A stretch of DNA of 64,000 bases from CAIKMD01 sp963729935 (GCA_963729935.1 CAVSPW010000002.1:1302001-1366000), one strand, 5' to 3'; positions 16,687 through 25,967 are shown, counted from the stretch's first letter. Notes: generated by a model not told the origin, from the sequence alone. Program-made: numbers and translations.

Positions 16687-18225
16687 CTATTCGGCGGCGT
16701 GCGGCGGCCCCTTCGCGCGCCACCGCAGTACCGGCTTTCGCGCCGCGGCGACCTCGTCAAGGCGCCGGCGCGGCGCGTAATGCGGCGCGCTCTGGAAGAA
16801 CGCGGTGTCGTGTTGCGCGGCGCGGTTCGCCAAATCCCGCATCGAGGCGATGAAGCGGTCGAGCGATTCCTTGCTTTCGTTCTCGGTCGGCTCGACCAGA
16901 AGGGCGCCATGGACGATGAGCGGAAAATACATCGTCATCGGATGATAGCCTTCATCGATCAGCGCCTTGGAGAAATCGAGCGTGGTCACGCCGGTTTCGC
17001 CGAGGAAGCGATCATCGAACAGCACCTCGTGCATCGAAAGGCCGGCAAAAGACGGGGTGATCACGTCCTTGAGGCTCGCCAGCAAATAATTCGCGTTCAG
17101 GACGGCATCGCCCGAGACTTGGCGCAGCCCGTCGCCGCCATGGCTCATGAGAAAGGCGAGCGCGCGTACGAACATGCCCATCTGGCCGTGAAACGCCTTG
17201 ATGCGGCCGAGCGCGTCCGCCGCGGCACCTTCCTTGCGCTCGACGAGGCCAAAGCCCTCCTCGCCATGGACGAGCCAGGGCAAGGGCGCAAACCGCGCCA
17301 GGCTCGGCGCAAGCACCACCGGCCCGCTGCCCGGCCCACCCCCGCCATGCGGCGTCGAGAAGGTCTTGTGCAGATTGAGATGCATGCAATCGACGCCGAG
17401 ATCGCCGGGCCGCACGCGGCCCAGCAAGGCGTTCAGATTGGCGCCATCGAGATAGAAGAACGCGCCCGCGGCGTGAACCGCCTCGGCGATGGCCGGCGAC
17501 TGATCCTCGAAAAGCCCGCAAGTATTGGGATTCGTCAGCATGATCGCGGCGACATCCGGACCGAGCTTCGCCTTGAGCGCGGCGAGATCGACCCGGCCGC
17601 GCGCATCGGCCGGTATCGGATCGACCGCATAGCCGCACGTCGCGGCCGTGGCCGGGTTGGTGCCATGGGCGGATTCGGGCACCAGGACGCGCACGCGCCG
17701 CTCGCCGCGCGCTTCGAGCGCGGCCTTGATGCACATCATCCCGCAAATCTCACCATGCGCGCCGGCGGCCGGGCTCATCGCGATCGCCGTCATGCCGGTG
17801 ATGGTCGTCAGCCAATGGCCCAGCACTTCCATCAGCTCAAGCGCGCCCTGCACGCTCGTCATCGGCTGCAAGGGATGCAGCTCCGCAAAGCCCGGAAGCC
17901 GCGCGAGCTTTTCGTTGAGCCGCGGATTATGCTTCATCGTGCAGGAGCCCAACGGATAAATGCCGGTGTCGATCGAATAGTTCTTTTGCGACAGGCGGGT
18001 GTAATGGCGCACCACCTGCGGCTCGCTCAAACCCGGCAGACCGATCTTGCCTTGGCGCCGCAAGCCGCCCAGCCGATCGGCGAATTTCGGCACGGGCGGC
18101 AGATCGACGCCGCTGCGTCCCGGACCGTCTTCCTCGAAGAGGAGCGGCTCTTCGACGTCGAGCCCATGACCGCCGCCTGGCGCTTGGGCGCCAAATCCCG
18201 ACACCGCCTTGCTCCAGCCACTCAC
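16687..18225 (-). CDS. gcvPB: Glycine dehydrogenase (decarboxylating) subunit 2, P-protein C-terminal half
   Basis: The 512-residue protein is the beta half of a split glycine decarboxylase. It carries the PLP lysine in HLNLHKTFSTPHGGGGPG, YPLGSCTMKHNPRLNE and the ESAHGTNPATA segment. With gcvPA it decarboxylates glycine and transfers the aminomethyl group to lipoyl-GcvH. The start ATG overlaps the gcvPA stop by 4 nt (ATGA), giving translational coupling. It is the last gene of the gcvT-gcvH-gcvPA-gcvPB operon; a strong stem-loop lies downstream. Confidence 0.96.
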   Translation of the reverse strand: MSGWSKAVSGFGAQAPGGGHGLDVEEPLLFEEDGPGRSGVDLPPVPKFADRLGGLRRQGKIGLPGLSEPQVVRHYTRLSQKNYSIDTGIYPLGSCTMKHNPRLNEKLARLPGFAELHPLQPMTSVQGALELMEVLGHWLTTITGMTAIAMSPAAGAHGEICGMMCIKAALEARGERRVRVLVPESAHGTNPATAATCGYAVDPIPADARGRVDLAALKAKLGPDVAAIMLTNPNTCGLFEDQSPAIAEAVHAAGAFFYLDGANLNALLGRVRPGDLGVDCMHLNLHKTFSTPHGGGGPGSGPVVLAPSLARFAPLPWLVHGEEGFGLVERKEGAAADALGRIKAFHGQMGMFVRALAFLMSHGGDGLRQVSGDAVLNANYLLASLKDVITPSFAGLSMHEVLFDDRFLGETGVTTLDFSKALIDEGYHPMTMYFPLIVHGALLVEPTENESKESLDRFIASMRDLANRAAQHDTAFFQSAPHYAPRRRLDEVAAARKPVLRWRAKGPPHAAE

Positions 18226-19565
18226 CGCAACGTCTCCCGCAGCGCCGCTTCGAGCGTGTCGATATCGGCATCGGTCGTGAGTTCGGTCGCCGCAACGAGC
18301 AGAAGATCGGCGAATTCCGGCTCGGGCAAGAGCCGGCTGACCGGCACGCCCGCCAAGAGACCCTTTGCCGCGAGGCTCTCGACGAGGGGCGCCGCCTCGC
18401 GCGGCAGCCTCAAGGTAAATTCGTTGAAGAAACTATCATTGCTCACCCGCACACCGTCGATGCACGACAAGCGTTCGGCGAGCGCGACGGCCTTCGCATG
18501 GTTGATCTCGGCGAGACGCGTGAATCCGGTCTCGCCGAGCAGCGCCATATGGATCGAAAAAGCGAGCGCGCAGAGCCCGGAATTGGTGCAGATGTTGCTG
18601 GTCGCCTTTTCGCGCCGGATGTGCTGCTCGCGCGCCGACAAGGTCAGCACGAAACCGCGGCGGCCTTCGGCATCGACCGTCTGTCCGGCGAGCCGGCCGG
18701 GTATTTGCCGCATGAACTTGTCGCGTGTCGCGAGCAGCCCGAGATAGGGTCCGCCGAAATCGAGTGCATTGCCGAGCGATTGGCCCTCCGCCGCGACGAT
18801 GTCGGCGCCCATCGCGCCCGGCGGTTTCACCAAGCCGAGCGAGACGATCTCGGTCACGGCGACGATGAGCAATGCGCCCGCGCGGTGACACGCCTCGGCG
18901 AGCGCGGTCCAATCGCGCAACTCTCCGAAGAAGCCGGGATTCTGAACGACGACGCAGGCGGTGGCGCCGTCGATCAGCGCGGCGAGGTCGTCCTTACCCT
19001 GGGGCGCCGGCTTGCAGGCAATAGTCTCGAAGCCGTTGAACCGGCCATAGGTGGCGACGGTTTCGCGATAATGCGGATGAAGATCGCCGGCAAGAATCGC
19101 CTTGCGCCGGTGCGTGAGGCGGTTCGCCATCATTACCGCTTCGGCAGCGGCGGTCGCGCCGTCATAGAGCGAGGCATTCGCCACATCCATGTCGGTGATG
19201 AGTGCGACCTGGGTCTGGAATTCGAACAAGGATTGCAAAGTGCCTTGCGCAATCTCGGGTTGGTACGGCGTGTAGGAAGTCAAAAACTCGCCGCGCTGAA
19301 CGAGATAATCGACCGCGGCCGGGATATGATGACGATAGGCGCCGGCGCCAAGGAAAGAGGGCACGGCGGCGGTCGAGAGATTCTTGCCGGCAAGATTCGC
19401 AAGCGCGCGCTCGACCTCGATCTCGCCCATCGATGCGGGCAGATCGAGCGGGGCCTTCAGTTGCGCCGATTCCGGAACGTCGCGAAAAAGATCGTCGACG
19501 GTCTTGGCACCGATGACGGCGAGCATCGCGTGGCGGTCAGCCTCGGTCAGCGGCAGATAGCGCAT
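18222..19565 (-). CDS. gcvPA: Glycine dehydrogenase (decarboxylating) subunit 1, P-protein N-terminal half
   Basis: The 447-residue protein is the alpha half of the split P-protein. It begins MRYLPLTEADRHAML and includes FLGAGAYRHHIPAAVDYL, FTSYTPYQPEIAQGTLQ-type sequence, DMDVANASLYDGATA and ICTNSGLCALA. The start ATG (19565) overlaps the gcvH stop in TGATG and has GGAG 8 nt upstream inside gcvH. The split gcvPA/gcvPB form is the version seen in many bacteria and archaea, as opposed to the fused GcvP of enterobacteria. It forms the PLP-containing heterotetramer with GcvPB. Confidence 0.96.
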   Translation of the reverse strand: MRYLPLTEADRHAMLAVIGAKTVDDLFRDVPESAQLKAPLDLPASMGEIEVERALANLAGKNLSTAAVPSFLGAGAYRHHIPAAVDYLVQRGEFLTSYTPYQPEIAQGTLQSLFEFQTQVALITDMDVANASLYDGATAAAEAVMMANRLTHRRKAILAGDLHPHYRETVATYGRFNGFETIACKPAPQGKDDLAALIDGATACVVVQNPGFFGELRDWTALAEACHRAGALLIVAVTEIVSLGLVKPPGAMGADIVAAEGQSLGNALDFGGPYLGLLATRDKFMRQIPGRLAGQTVDAEGRRGFVLTLSAREQHIRREKATSNICTNSGLCALAFSIHMALLGETGFTRLAEINHAKAVALAERLSCIDGVRVSNDSFFNEFTLRLPREAAPLVESLAAKGLLAGVPVSRLLPEPEFADLLLVAATELTTDADIDTLEAALRETLR

Positions 19566-19942
19566 CAATGTTTCTCCGCGGTGAAGGCCCGATAGGCCAC
19601 CTCGTCCATGAGCTCTTCGAGTTCCGCGGGGTTCGTCAATTTCAGCTTGAAGAACCAGCCTTCGCCCGTCGCAGATTTATTGACGAGCGCGGGATCGTCG
19701 GCGAGCGCGGGATTGACCGCAATCACCTCCCCGGAGGCCGGCGCGTAGACTTCGCTGGCCGCCTTGACCGACTCGACGACGCCAGCCTCTTCGCCTTTCT
19801 CGATCTTGCGGCCGATTTCCGGCAGCTCGACATAGACGATGTCGCCGAGCTGATCCTGGGCGAAGTCGGTGACGCCGATAATCGCCGCGTCGCCCTCGAC
19901 GCGAATCCATTCGTGGTCCTTGGTGTATCGCATGTTGCTCAT
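19565..19942 (-). CDS. gcvH: Glycine cleavage system H protein
   Basis: The 125-residue protein has the expected length. The lipoyl-attachment lysine is in VVESVKAASEVYAP, preceded by the hairpin LPEIGRKIEKGEE. It shuttles the aminomethyl group between the P-protein and T-protein. The start at 19942 overlaps the gcvT stop by 4 nt (ATGA). A second in-frame ATG three codons later is possible, but the overlap favours the first. Confidence 0.96.
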   Translation of the reverse strand: MSNMRYTKDHEWIRVEGDAAIIGVTDFAQDQLGDIVYVELPEIGRKIEKGEEAGVVESVKAASEVYAPASGEVIAVNPALADDPALVNKSATGEGWFFKLKLTNPAELEELMDEVAYRAFTAEKH

Positions 19943-21060
19943 GACGGCCTTGGCGTTTGGGTTTGACGATACCGATGGGGAACGAAAGGGAGCTTGGCGA
20001 CACGCGCCGGCCGCGTCGCGCCCCGCACGACGAGCCCGACAGCGTTGCCCTCGGCGGCGGATGCTCGCGCGACATAGCCCATGGCGATGGCACCGTCGAC
20101 CGAAGGACCGAAGCCGCCGCTGGTAATTTTCCCGATCGACGCACCGCTCGTGTCGACGATCGCGGTGCCGCCGCGCGCCATCTGCCGGCCCTCGGGCTTG
20201 ATACCCACGCGCCGACGCGGCGCGCCTCCTTCCAACTGCCGCGCGAGCGCGGCGGCGCCGGGGAAGCCGCCTTCGCGGCGCCGCCGCGGCTGAATCGTCC
20301 ACGCAAGACCGGCTTCGATGACACTCGTCGTCTCGTCGATATCGGCGCCATAGAGGCAGAGACCGGCTTCGAGACGCAGCGTGTCGCGCGCGCCGAGCCC
20401 GGCGGGAAGAACCTCGGGCGACTCCAGGAGGCGGGTCGCGACGCGCACGGCGTCGACCGCAGACACCGAGATCTCGAATCCGTCCTCGCCCGTGTAGCCC
20501 GACCTCGTGACAATGCAGCGCGCGCCCGCGATCTCGACGTGTCGCAGCGCCATGAAATCGAGATCGCCGATGCCGGGCGCGAGCGGCCCGAGCACCGTCG
20601 CCGACGCCGGCCCCTGCAGGGCAAGCAAGGCGCGATCGTCGAGGGATTCGACCGCCTGCATGCCCAAACGATCGCGCAGATACCCGATGTCCCATTCCTT
20701 GCGGGCGGCGTTGACGACGAGACGCAGCGTAGCGCCGTCTCTGGCCACCATGAGATCGTCGTGAATGCCGCCGTCATCATTGGTGAAGAGCGTATAGCGC
20801 AGGCGGCCCTCGCCGAGCCCGACGATATCCGCCGGAACGAGGCGCTCGAGCGCGGCGGCAATCTCCGGGCCGGACAGCCCCACCTGCCCCATATGCGAGA
20901 CGTCGAACAGCGACGCCTTGGCTCGCGTATGCAGGTGTTCGGCGACGATCCCGGCCGGATATTGCACCGGCATCGCATAGCCGGCAAAGGGCACGAGCTT
21001 GGCGCCGAGACTCTCATGCAGCGCGTAAAGAGGCGTGCGGGCGAGCGAATCAATGGTCAT
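19939..21060 (-). CDS. gcvT: Glycine cleavage system T protein (aminomethyltransferase)
   Basis: The 373-residue protein has the folate-binding GcvT N-terminal domain (VPFAGYAMPVQYPAG, LFDVSHMGQ) and TNDDGGIHDDLMV, containing the catalytic aspartate. The YTGEDGFEI strand and the C-terminal barrel are also present. It releases ammonia and forms 5,10-methylene-THF from the H-protein-bound aminomethyl group. It is the first gene of the operon. The 170-bp upstream gap (21061-21230) was inspected for a glycine riboswitch and none was recognised. Confidence 0.96.
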   Translation of the reverse strand: MTIDSLARTPLYALHESLGAKLVPFAGYAMPVQYPAGIVAEHLHTRAKASLFDVSHMGQVGLSGPEIAAALERLVPADIVGLGEGRLRYTLFTNDDGGIHDDLMVARDGATLRLVVNAARKEWDIGYLRDRLGMQAVESLDDRALLALQGPASATVLGPLAPGIGDLDFMALRHVEIAGARCIVTRSGYTGEDGFEISVSAVDAVRVATRLLESPEVLPAGLGARDTLRLEAGLCLYGADIDETTSVIEAGLAWTIQPRRRREGGFPGAAALARQLEGGAPRRRVGIKPEGRQMARGGTAIVDTSGASIGKITSGGFGPSVDGAIAMGYVARASAAEGNAVGLVVRGATRPARVAKLPFVPHRYRQTQTPRPS

Positions 21061-21230
21061 CGGCGTGAGATGCGGCCTCTGGAAAGAGGAACCGCGACAA
21101 GCCTAACATTCGATTTCACCAAAGACCAGCTTCCGCGCGCCGTGGAAGTCCGTAGAGCGCAATCGTCAGCCGGCTCGACGCCGGAGACCGCCGCTCCGTT
21201 GCCAAGATCTTCCGGCAAGCGCCCGTGTGT

Positions 21231-22151
21231 TCAGCGCTTCTTGCTCTGGCGAAGCGTGCGCGCCGCCTGGGCGAGAAAATCGGACAAGCGCTTGCGCACC
21301 TCCGCCGCCTGCGCCGGCGTCCAGTCGCGAAAGCCGCGCCCCGTCGACATGCCAAGCTCGCCTTTTTGCACCTTCTCGATCAAATAGGGATGCGGGCCCG
21401 GCGTGCGGTCGAGATGGGCGATGAGCGTCTTGTGGATATCGAGCGTCAGATTGAGGCCGACGAGATCGGATTGCTCGAGCGGGCCCAGCACCGCGAGGCG
21501 CGCCCCGAAGCCTTCCTTCACCACCGTATCGAGCGTCTCGGCGTCGCACACGCCGTCGGCGACGAGCGCGATCGCTTCCCGCTTCAGGGCGTGCTGCAGC
21601 CGGTTGCCGATGAAGCCGGGAATGTCGCGGCGCACATGAACCGGCGATTTTCCGACCTCGCGCAACAACGCGATGGCCTTCTCGACCGTCGCCAGCGAAG
21701 TCGCCTTCGCCTGCACCACTTCGACCAGGGGCACGAGATGCGGCGGATTCCAATAATGAGTGCCCACCACGCGCGATTTATCGGCCACGTTCTCGCCGAT
21801 CTCGCCGATCGGGATCGCCGAAGTATTGGTGCAAAGGATCGTGTCGGGCTTGGTTTTCTCGCCCAGATTCTTGAAGATCGCGCGCTTCACCTCGAGCTTC
21901 TCGGGACCGGCCTCGAAGACGAAATCCGCGTCGGCCACGGCCGCTCCGAAATCGGGCTGATAGCTGATTCCGGCCATGCCGGCCGGATCTTGCTCCAACA
22001 GCGTGAAGATCGCGGCGATCCGATCTTTCGCCATTCCCAGGATTTTCGCATCGGGGTCGTGCAACGCGACCTTATGCCCGGCCGCCGCAAAGATCTGCGC
22101 GATCCCGTGCCCCATCAGGCCGGCGCCGATGACGGCGATCTTCGCCTTCAT
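21231..22151 (-). CDS. 3-hydroxyacyl-CoA dehydrogenase family protein
   Basis: The 306-residue protein starts at an ATG 7 nt after the preceding SDR stop; an upstream in-frame start would overlap the SDR gene. It has the NAD-binding GAGLMGHGIAQIFAAAGH, the LCTNTSAIPI segment, GTHYWNPPHLVPLVEVV with the catalytic His, and the GFIGNRLQHALKREAI helix of the C-terminal domain. Enzymes of this class oxidise L-3-hydroxyacyl-CoAs, or, in the single-domain lambda-crystallin/carnitine-dehydrogenase branch, other 3-hydroxy acids. It is the last gene of the cupin-SDR-dehydrogenase run. Confidence 0.88.
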   Translation of the reverse strand: MKAKIAVIGAGLMGHGIAQIFAAAGHKVALHDPDAKILGMAKDRIAAIFTLLEQDPAGMAGISYQPDFGAAVADADFVFEAGPEKLEVKRAIFKNLGEKTKPDTILCTNTSAIPIGEIGENVADKSRVVGTHYWNPPHLVPLVEVVQAKATSLATVEKAIALLREVGKSPVHVRRDIPGFIGNRLQHALKREAIALVADGVCDAETLDTVVKEGFGARLAVLGPLEQSDLVGLNLTLDIHKTLIAHLDRTPGPHPYLIEKVQKGELGMSTGRGFRDWTPAQAAEVRKRLSDFLAQAARTLRQSKKR

Positions 22152-22158
22152 GGCCGCA

Positions 22159-22962
22159 TCATCCCGCCGTGAAGCCCCCGTCGACATAGATCACCTGGCC
22201 GGTGCAGAAGTCGGAAGCGGGCGAAAGCAGATAAAGCGCCATGCCCATCAGATCCTCGACTTCGGCGAGGCGGCCGAGCGGAATACGGGAGAGCGACCGC
22301 GCGCGCGTCGCCTGACCGAGTTCGTCGTCGCTATACATCCAGGCCGTGAGCTTCGAGCGGAAGACCGTCGGCGCGATCGAATTGACCGTGATCCCGTGTT
22401 TGGCCCATTCAGTCGCCAGCACGCGGGTCAGCGCGTCGGTCGCGCCCTTCGAGGTGCAATAGGCGGTGTAGCCCGAAATGTTGCCGTGGCGCCCGCGCAC
22501 CGACGACATCATCAGCATCTTGCCCTTCACCTTCTTCTCGATCCAATAGGTGCCGACGGCCTTGGCCATGAACCATTCGCCGCGGACATTGGCATCCATC
22601 ACCGCCTGCCAATCCTCGTATTTCATCTCGTTGATGAAACCGGCCTTGTTGTAGCCCGAGGCGACGACGAGTTGATCGACCTTGCCATAGGCGTCGAGCG
22701 CGGCCTTCAGCATGGCCTCGCCATCGGCGAGCGTATCGGGCCGGCGATAGACCAAAGTGGCCTTGGCACCGAGGCTCTTCACCTCGTCGGCGACCGCGTC
22801 GAGCTCTCCCTTGGAGCCCGAAGCGAGCGTCAGATCGCAGCCGAGGCTCGCGAGCATCAGCGCGCAGCCGCGGCCGAAAGCGCCCGAGGCGCCGGTGATG
22901 AGCGCGGATTTGCCGCGCACATCGAACATGCTCAAGGGGTTCTTGAGGGTCTCGGAGATCAT
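22159..22962 (-). CDS. SDR-family oxidoreductase
   Basis: The 267-residue SDR has a modified Rossmann motif ITGASGAFGRG, catalytic MSSVRG and YTAYCTSK (Ser, Tyr, Lys present), and the C-terminal TGQVIYVDGGF. The usual NNAG is replaced by VASGYNKAG. The start overlaps the cupin stop by 4 nt (ATGA). It probably carries out a redox step in the same pathway as the adjoining hydroxyacyl-CoA dehydrogenase and cyclase-family genes. Confidence 0.9.
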   Translation of the reverse strand: MISETLKNPLSMFDVRGKSALITGASGAFGRGCALMLASLGCDLTLASGSKGELDAVADEVKSLGAKATLVYRRPDTLADGEAMLKAALDAYGKVDQLVVASGYNKAGFINEMKYEDWQAVMDANVRGEWFMAKAVGTYWIEKKVKGKMLMMSSVRGRHGNISGYTAYCTSKGATDALTRVLATEWAKHGITVNSIAPTVFRSKLTAWMYSDDELGQATRARSLSRIPLGRLAEVEDLMGMALYLLSPASDFCTGQVIYVDGGFTAG

Positions 22963-23306
22963 GGCGCGACCTTTGCGTTGGAGACGATGACCAGCATGGT
23001 GCAGACATTGTTGGCGCGGTTCTCGACCGTGCGCACTTCCTTGGGCGCGATATGGACCGAGTCCATGGGGCCGAGCACCACCGTGCCCTGGTCGGTCGTC
23101 ACCGTGATCTCACCGTCGAGCACCATATAGACACGCTCATAATCCGAGGCGCTCTTCTCGGCCCTGCCGCCGGGAAGATAATGCGACAGGCCGCACCAGA
23201 AGGCGCTGGTCTTGGTCGCCTCGCCGCCTTGCAGTCGCAAGGCGCTCACGTCGAAATGGTTGGCGGCCTCGTAGCGCTTGGCGTCCTTGAACTTGGTGAC
23301 TTGCAT
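22959..23306 (-). CDS. Small cupin-like protein
   Basis: The 115-residue protein has a beta-rich cupin-like layout (YLPGGRAEKSASDYERVYMV, then LGPMDSVHIAPKEV). Histidine metal ligands of motif 1 are not obvious: in GGRAEKSASDYERVY the usual HxH is replaced by non-His residues. It may bind an organic ligand without metal. It lies 7 nt downstream of the first cyclase gene and overlaps the SDR by 4 nt, so it belongs to the same transcript. Confidence 0.7.
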   Translation of the reverse strand: MQVTKFKDAKRYEAANHFDVSALRLQGGEATKTSAFWCGLSHYLPGGRAEKSASDYERVYMVLDGEITVTTDQGTVVLGPMDSVHIAPKEVRTVENRANNVCTMLVIVSNAKVAP

Positions 23307-23313
23307 CGCGCCC

Positions 23314-24108
23314 TCACCATTTCTCGATGCGGAATTTCTGCGCCGGATCGACCACCGCCACGATGCGGATGCCGCAGCCCTCGCCCTCGGGCCAGCGCCA
23401 GGGGAAGCACATGAAGGTACAGCGCTTGCCGGTCACCTTGTCGAGATCGCCATTGACGTTCTCGATGCCGGGGATGCCGTGGGTCATGAGGACTTTGTGC
23501 GAAGGCTCCCAATAAGGAAAATCGTCGATAATGTGGCGTCCCTTCTCGACGAAATATTCGTCGTCGAGATGAGGCTGCGCCGGGCCGGGCCCGTGCGGCC
23601 CCAAGAACGTGCCGAGCGGATGGTCGAGCGCCTGAACATCGACGCCGACGAGCTTCACCTTCTTGGCGACGAGCCATTCCGCGGCGGCCTTATAGAGGCC
23701 GGGCGAATAGGCAAAATAATCGGGATTGTCGCCCCAATTGTGATGGCTGCCGGTATTGATCATGACGATGTCGCCGGGCTGGATCTTGGGCCGCGCCTTT
23801 TCCAGATCTTCCGGCGTGATCACGCCCCATTTGCCCTTGGGGATCGAGACCGCGACGCCGGTGCCGAAGAAGCGCCAAGTCTCGTAATCGGTAATGAAAG
23901 GCGTGTTCTCGAGCACGTGGATGGGCGCATCCATATGCGTGCCGCGATGCATGATGCCTTCATATTCTAGAACCTGAAGCCCGTCCTTGGCATGAAATTC
24001 CTTCACGCGGATATTCATGTTCGCCTTGGACGGCCATTGCGGCATTCCATGCGTCCATTGCGTGCTGAGATTGTAGAATTCGAGACCCGTCGTATCCGTT
24101 TTCGGCAT
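23314..24108 (-). CDS. Cyclase-family (kynurenine-formamidase-like) hydrolase
   Basis: The 264-residue protein is of the PF04199 cyclase/formamidase type. The metal motif HxGTHxDxPxH is intact as HRGTHMDAPIHV around residue 57. PGDIVMINTGSHH and VDVQALDHPLGTFLGPH follow the family pattern. These Zn/Mn enzymes hydrolyse amide or lactone bonds, such as N-formylkynurenine, isatin, or C-C cleavage products. The ATG at 24108 is preferred to a GTG three codons upstream. A paralogue lies 43 nt upstream on the same strand. Confidence 0.87.
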   Translation of the reverse strand: MPKTDTTGLEFYNLSTQWTHGMPQWPSKANMNIRVKEFHAKDGLQVLEYEGIMHRGTHMDAPIHVLENTPFITDYETWRFFGTGVAVSIPKGKWGVITPEDLEKARPKIQPGDIVMINTGSHHNWGDNPDYFAYSPGLYKAAAEWLVAKKVKLVGVDVQALDHPLGTFLGPHGPGPAQPHLDDEYFVEKGRHIIDDFPYWEPSHKVLMTHGIPGIENVNGDLDKVTGKRCTFMCFPWRWPEGEGCGIRIVAVVDPAQKFRIEKW

Positions 24109-24151
24109 TGCTCTCACTCGCTATCTTATCTATTCCGTGCAACCGTGATCG

Positions 24152-24967
24152 TCAGCCGACCACGCGCTCGCCCGATTCGAGCCGGTAATCACCGCGCGCG
24201 TCAAACATGGCGACGAGGCGAATGACGCACGCATCGCCCTCGCGCCAGAACCATGGATAGGCGTGGAAGGTCGCGCGCCTGCCCGTGACCTCGTCCAGAT
24301 AGCCTCCCACATTCTCGATCGTCGGAATTCCCGCCATCAGCAGCGCCTTATGCGCCGCGTTCCATTCCGGGAAATCCTTGATCGCCTCGCGGCCGGTCGC
24401 TTCCTTGTATTGCTTGGGCAGATCCTTGATCTGCGGGCCGTTGCGATGCGGGCCCAGAGACGTCGCGAGCGGGTGATCGACCGCCGCGGTGTCGACGCCC
24501 ACGAGCTTCACCTGTTTGGCGACGAGCCATTCGGCCCCCGCCTTACTCAAGCCCGGCGCATGGCCGAAATATTCCTGGCTGTCGGCGTAGCGGTGATGCC
24601 ATTGCGTGTTGAGGATGACGATATCCTGGGGCTCGATCGCCGGCGTCGCTTTCTCAAGATCGGCCGGAGTGATCAGCTCCCACTTTTTCTTGGCGACACC
24701 GAGCACGACGCCGCTGCCAAAGAATCGGTCCATCGCGATATCGCCGACGCCTTTGGTGCCGGGGACCAGATGGATCGGCGCGTTGACATGCGTCGAAACA
24801 TGCATGATCGCGGTCATCTTCTGCGTCATCACGCCGTGCTTGGCATGATACGTGATGCGCTCGAGCTTGACGTCTTCATAGCCCGGCCAGGTCGGCGAAT
24901 TGTAACCCCAGCGGTGACTCAACTCATAGAATTTCAGCCCCGAGACGGGGTCGACGATGGCAGGCAT
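24152..24967 (-). CDS. Cyclase-family protein with altered metal motif
   Basis: The 271-residue paralogue of the next gene shares its whole framework (ITPADLEKATPAIEPQDIVI, EWLVAKQVKLVGVDTAAVDH). The metal motif, however, reads HVSTHVNAPIH instead of HxGTHxDxPxH, so the ligand-region Asp is Asn and the Gly is Ser. Activity may be altered or lost, or the two gene products may form a heteromer. It is the first gene of a minus-strand run (two cyclases, cupin, SDR, dehydrogenase) and divergent from the FAH-family gene across 153 bp. Confidence 0.83.
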   Translation of the reverse strand: MPAIVDPVSGLKFYELSHRWGYNSPTWPGYEDVKLERITYHAKHGVMTQKMTAIMHVSTHVNAPIHLVPGTKGVGDIAMDRFFGSGVVLGVAKKKWELITPADLEKATPAIEPQDIVILNTQWHHRYADSQEYFGHAPGLSKAGAEWLVAKQVKLVGVDTAAVDHPLATSLGPHRNGPQIKDLPKQYKEATGREAIKDFPEWNAAHKALLMAGIPTIENVGGYLDEVTGRRATFHAYPWFWREGDACVIRLVAMFDARGDYRLESGERVVG

Positions 24968-25120
24968 GAACGTTTCTCCGAGGATTTCAGCGTCCTGGGC
25001 CGCAGTCTATCAAATTGCCCATCAATGGGAAGCCCGGCACCGGCCGAGGCCCGATGAAACGGCGCTCGCCCAAAGCCTTCGTCCCGGTGTAATTTACCGT
25101 CGAAACTTCGGGAGGATCGG

Positions 25121-25960
25121 ATGAAGATCGCGACTTATATCCATCGCGGCGCGCAAAGCTATGGCGCCGTCACCGCCGGCGGCATCGTCGATTTGGCCAA
25201 GCGGATCGGCGGCAAATATCCCAGCCTCTTGGCGCTTATCGAAAAGGGCGCGCTCGACGAGGCGCGTCGAGCGATCGAGGGCCAGAAGGCCGATTTTTCC
25301 GAAAGCGAGATCGAATATCTCCCGGTCATTCCGGACCGGATCAACATCTATTGCACCGGGCTCAACTACCGCGACCACATCGCGGAAACCAAGAGCGAGG
25401 CGCCGAAATTCCCCCGCCTTTTCATGAAGCTCGATGAATCTCTGGTCGGCGCCAAGGTGCCCATGACCCGGCCCAAGGCCTCGGTCGAATATGATTTTGA
25501 GGGCGAGCTCATGGTCGTGATGGGCAAGGAGGCACGCTATGTCGCCAAGGAACAGGCGATGAACTACGTGGCCGGCTACACGCTTTTTAATGACGGCTCG
25601 CTGCGCGACTTCCAACGCCGCACCACCGATCAGGGCAAGAATTTCTATCGTTCGAGCTCGATCGGGCCCTACATGGTGACGCTCGACGAGGTTCCGCCCG
25701 ATTCCGAGATGAAGCTCTATTCGCGGCTCAACGGCAAGATCGAGCAGGAAGCGCGGATCACCGACATGATCTTTCCGGTGCCCGTCCTGATCGAGTATTT
25801 CTCGTCGATCTCGCGTTTGCGGCCTGGCGACATGATCGCCACCGGCACTTGCGGCCGGGTCTCCTACAGCGACAAGCAATTCATGAAGGGCGGCGACACG
25901 ATCGAGATCGAGATCACCGGCATCGGCAAGCTCGTCAACCCGATCATCAACGAGAAGTGA
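25121..25960 (+). CDS. Fumarylacetoacetate hydrolase-family protein
   Basis: The 279-residue protein has an N-terminal small domain and the FAH C-terminal fold. Motifs seen are CTGLNYRDHIAE, the metal-ligand segment YDFEGELMVVMG and YTLFNDGSLRDFQ, GKNFYRSSSIGPYMV and a late IATGTCGRVSY. Family members cleave C-C bonds of acylpyruvates or decarboxylate/hydrate oxo-acids in the meta-cleavage and homogentisate-type pathways, using Mg or Mn. It diverges from the cyclase gene and sits inside a catabolic cluster, consistent with ring-cleavage product hydrolysis. Confidence 0.87.
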   Translation: MKIATYIHRGAQSYGAVTAGGIVDLAKRIGGKYPSLLALIEKGALDEARRAIEGQKADFSESEIEYLPVIPDRINIYCTGLNYRDHIAETKSEAPKFPRLFMKLDESLVGAKVPMTRPKASVEYDFEGELMVVMGKEARYVAKEQAMNYVAGYTLFNDGSLRDFQRRTTDQGKNFYRSSSIGPYMVTLDEVPPDSEMKLYSRLNGKIEQEARITDMIFPVPVLIEYFSSISRLRPGDMIATGTCGRVSYSDKQFMKGGDTIEIEITGIGKLVNPIINEK

Positions 25961-25967
25961 TCCTTTC

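Noticed and set aside
21061..21230. Possible glycine riboswitch upstream of gcvT
   Set aside because: The sequence lacks the characteristic conserved cores of the glycine aptamer (such as the CTCTCAGGCA-like end) and I could not build its stems.
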